From Planctomycetota bacterium (GTDB taxonomy: Bacteria; Planctomycetota; UBA1135; GCA-002686595): a stretch of 7,787 nt of DNA. Every line of letters starts with the position of its first letter. Position 1 is the stretch's first letter. The stretch is from contig JAJDES010000007.1 of the NCBI GenBank assembly GCA_029259675.1, positions 1 to 7,787 on the forward strand, given 5' to 3'. Under the pieces are notes generated by a model. That model did no database searches. It was given only the letters and a program-made list of their open reading frames with translations, and was not told the origin of the DNA. This document shows positions 6,564-7,787 of the stretch, one piece after another. Made by a program: the position numbers and the translations under genes.

Positions 6564-7300
6564 TCGAAATACATACCGCCGTTCAGATTGAGCGTTTGGC
6601 CCGTCAAATAAGCCGCTTGCGGTGAACACAAGTAAAGCGCTGCTGCGCCGACCTCCTCCACTCGACCCAGGCGCTGGGCCGGAATTCCTGCCAACTTCTT
6701 GCGACCGGCTTCCGTCGCCAATTCCGCCGCGCTCATGTCGGTAGCGATCAGTCCGGGCGCGATGGCATTGCACGTGATTCCGAATTTGGAATACAAACGC
6801 GCCATAGAACGGGTCAAGTTGATCAACGCCGCTTTGGAAGCCGCGTAGTGAACTTGGTTGACACCGCCCCACTGCCCACCGATCGAACTCACGTTGACAA
6901 TGCGCCCGAAACCGCGCTCGCGCATCGAAGGCAGGACGGCGCGAATCGCTCGCACCGGTCCGAGCAAGTTCACGGACAACATCCTTTCCCAATCTTCGTC
7001 GCTCAATTCCTCGAAAGGAATTTCCTGGGCCACAGCCGCATTGTTCACCAGCGCATCGATTGCGCCGATGCCCGCTTCGGCCGCTTGCAGGGCCGCGCGC
7101 ACGGAGGAATCATCGGATTGATCCATCTGCACACAAATGGAATTGGGACAGTCCGCCGCCACGGCTTCGGCCAGGTCCTTTTCACCGCGATAGCCGACGG
7201 CCACGCGCCAACCCGCCGCAGCCATCGCGCGGCAAATTCCCGCTCCCAGCCCGCGGCTGCCGCCGCTCACGAAAACAGCCCGCTCCTCCATGGGTGCCAT
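6560..7300 (-). CDS. Short-chain dehydrogenase/reductase, FabG-like
   Basis: This 246-residue classical SDR has the cofactor loop SGGSRGLG (residues 12-19, TGxxxGxG class), NNAA (86-89) and the catalytic tetrad N111, S139, Y152 and K156 (YAASK). It also has the IAPGLIATDM segment (180-189) and a C-terminal LTGQTLNLNGGMYF. The Arg after the Ser in the loop suggests NADPH use. It resembles 3-oxoacyl-ACP reductases, but the operon argues against fatty-acid work. In the campylobacter legionaminate pathway an SDR named PtmA serves early sugar formation, so a sugar-oxidoreductase role is possible. The ATG at 7300 is chosen with AGG nine bases upstream; a second ATG at 7291 and a TTG at 7303 are alternatives. 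It is the first gene of the leftward run and ends in a 4-bp overlap with the GH57 gene. Confidence 0.88.
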   Translation of the reverse strand: MAPMEERAVFVSGGSRGLGAGICRAMAAAGWRVAVGYRGEKDLAEAVAADCPNSICVQMDQSDDSSVRAALQAAEAGIGAIDALVNNAAVAQEIPFEELSDEDWERMLSVNLLGPVRAIRAVLPSMRERGFGRIVNVSSIGGQWGGVNQVHYAASKAALINLTRSMARLYSKFGITCNAIAPGLIATDMSAAELATEAGRKKLAGIPAQRLGRVEEVGAAALYLCSPQAAYLTGQTLNLNGGMYFE

Positions 7301-7787
7301 CAATGGAAGCCTGGTGACGGGATGTGGGCCAAAGAACGCTTTCGTCGAATCAAGCTGATTGTGGGCATTGGCAGATCCAGCGGAGAATGTTGCAATCGAT
7401 CGCGGCTCCAGAGGATAGCGCCTGAATTGGAAAACGCCGCCACGACACTTGGGCCCGGCGCGTCATCGCCCGACCGCCCACCGCCCCAGGATGCCCCAGC
7501 GGGCGGAATGGACCCTATCGGTCAACCTCAGCGGGAACTGCCGCCGGCAAGCGTCTCACTGGGCCCCATTCACGCAGCTTTTCTGGCAACCTTCCCCGGC
7601 CACTTTCTACGCGCTCCTTCGCCGACCGCAGGCACCGGGCTGCGCTGCGGCGAGGTGCGCTGAGGTGGGGTCTGGGTCCGGAGACTGGCACAGTGCTTGC
7701 ATGATTGCGGCCCAGTGCAGTTTGGCTTCCGCAGCAGCTGAATGGACCGTCCAAGCCGAGTCAATCGCACGCAGACGAATCCGAATC
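7301..7787. other. Divergent intergenic region
   Basis: No gene can be called with confidence in this 487-bp stretch. Leftward it should hold the promoter of the six-gene operon, but I find no good -35/-10 pair; a GACCGATAG near 7522-7530 (minus) resembles a flagellar sigma-28 -10 box but has no matching -35. Rightward it holds a strong sigma-54 promoter (7686-7701). A minus-strand frame open to the window edge (7607-7786, 59 residues) could be the end of a gene entering from the right, but its translation is not recognisable and it lies opposite the sigma-54 site. Confidence 0.5.
7686..7701 (+). promoter_or_regulatory. Sigma-54 (RpoN) promoter, rightward
   Basis: TGGCACAGTGCTTGCA matches the consensus TGGCAC-N5-TTGCA exactly, with GG (7687-7688) and GC (7699-7700) ten bases apart. 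Transcription should start near 7712 and run right, out of the window. An ATG at 7742 opens a frame (MDRPSRVNRTQ...) to the edge, but it lacks a clear ribosome site, so the real gene may start further on. Sigma-54 often drives flagellar genes, which fits the neighbouring glycosylation operon. An enhancer-binding activator would be needed; its site is not identified. Confidence 0.65.

Noticed and set aside
6564..6992. Upstream extension of the GH57 frame
   Set aside because: It runs inside the SDR gene, reads as Arg/Ser-rich non-protein sequence, and the ATG at 6563 starts exactly at the GH57 motif.
7607..7786. Leftward frame open to the right edge, a possible gene end
   Set aside because: Unrecognisable product, competing open frames, and it overlaps a strong rightward sigma-54 promoter; left uncalled.

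Overview
The window comes from a flagellated, probably Gram-negative bacterium of moderately high GC. The evidence is a Maf-type flagellin glycosyltransferase, a nonulosonate (sialic/legionaminic/pseudaminic-type) synthase and a near-perfect sigma-54 promoter. The phylum cannot be fixed from the sequence alone; a planctomycete-like or deltaproteobacteria-like lineage is only a guess.

Layout, left to right. Positions 1-355 hold the N-terminal part of a DUF819 family membrane protein on the minus strand, cut by the window edge. About 1.1 kb (356-1463) has no convincing gene. It does hold a 16-bp tandem repeat, a cluster of three perfect hairpins and a strong rightward intrinsic terminator with no obvious gene in front of it. 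Positions 1464-7300 hold a leftward run of six genes that reads as an operon, in transcription order: a FabG-like SDR oxidoreductase, a GH57-family protein, a short NeuB-type synthase, a stand-alone receiver protein, a Maf/DUF115 glycosyltransferase and an 84-residue protein of unknown function. Positions 7301-7787 form a divergent intergenic stretch with a rightward sigma-54 promoter whose gene lies outside the window.

The first three genes are linked by 4-bp stop/start overlaps (ATGA, TTGA) and the last two by an 8-bp overlap. The receiver is set off by a 228-bp gap containing a strong hairpin. Inferred function: make or modify a nonulosonic acid and attach it to flagellin, with Maf as transferase and NeuB as the sugar-acid synthase. 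No cytidylyltransferase, epimerase or aminotransferase for that pathway is present here, so those steps must be encoded elsewhere.

The unusual parts are the GH57 enzyme placed between an SDR and NeuB, the receiver inside a glycosylation operon, and the small C-terminal gene translated through the Maf stop codon.
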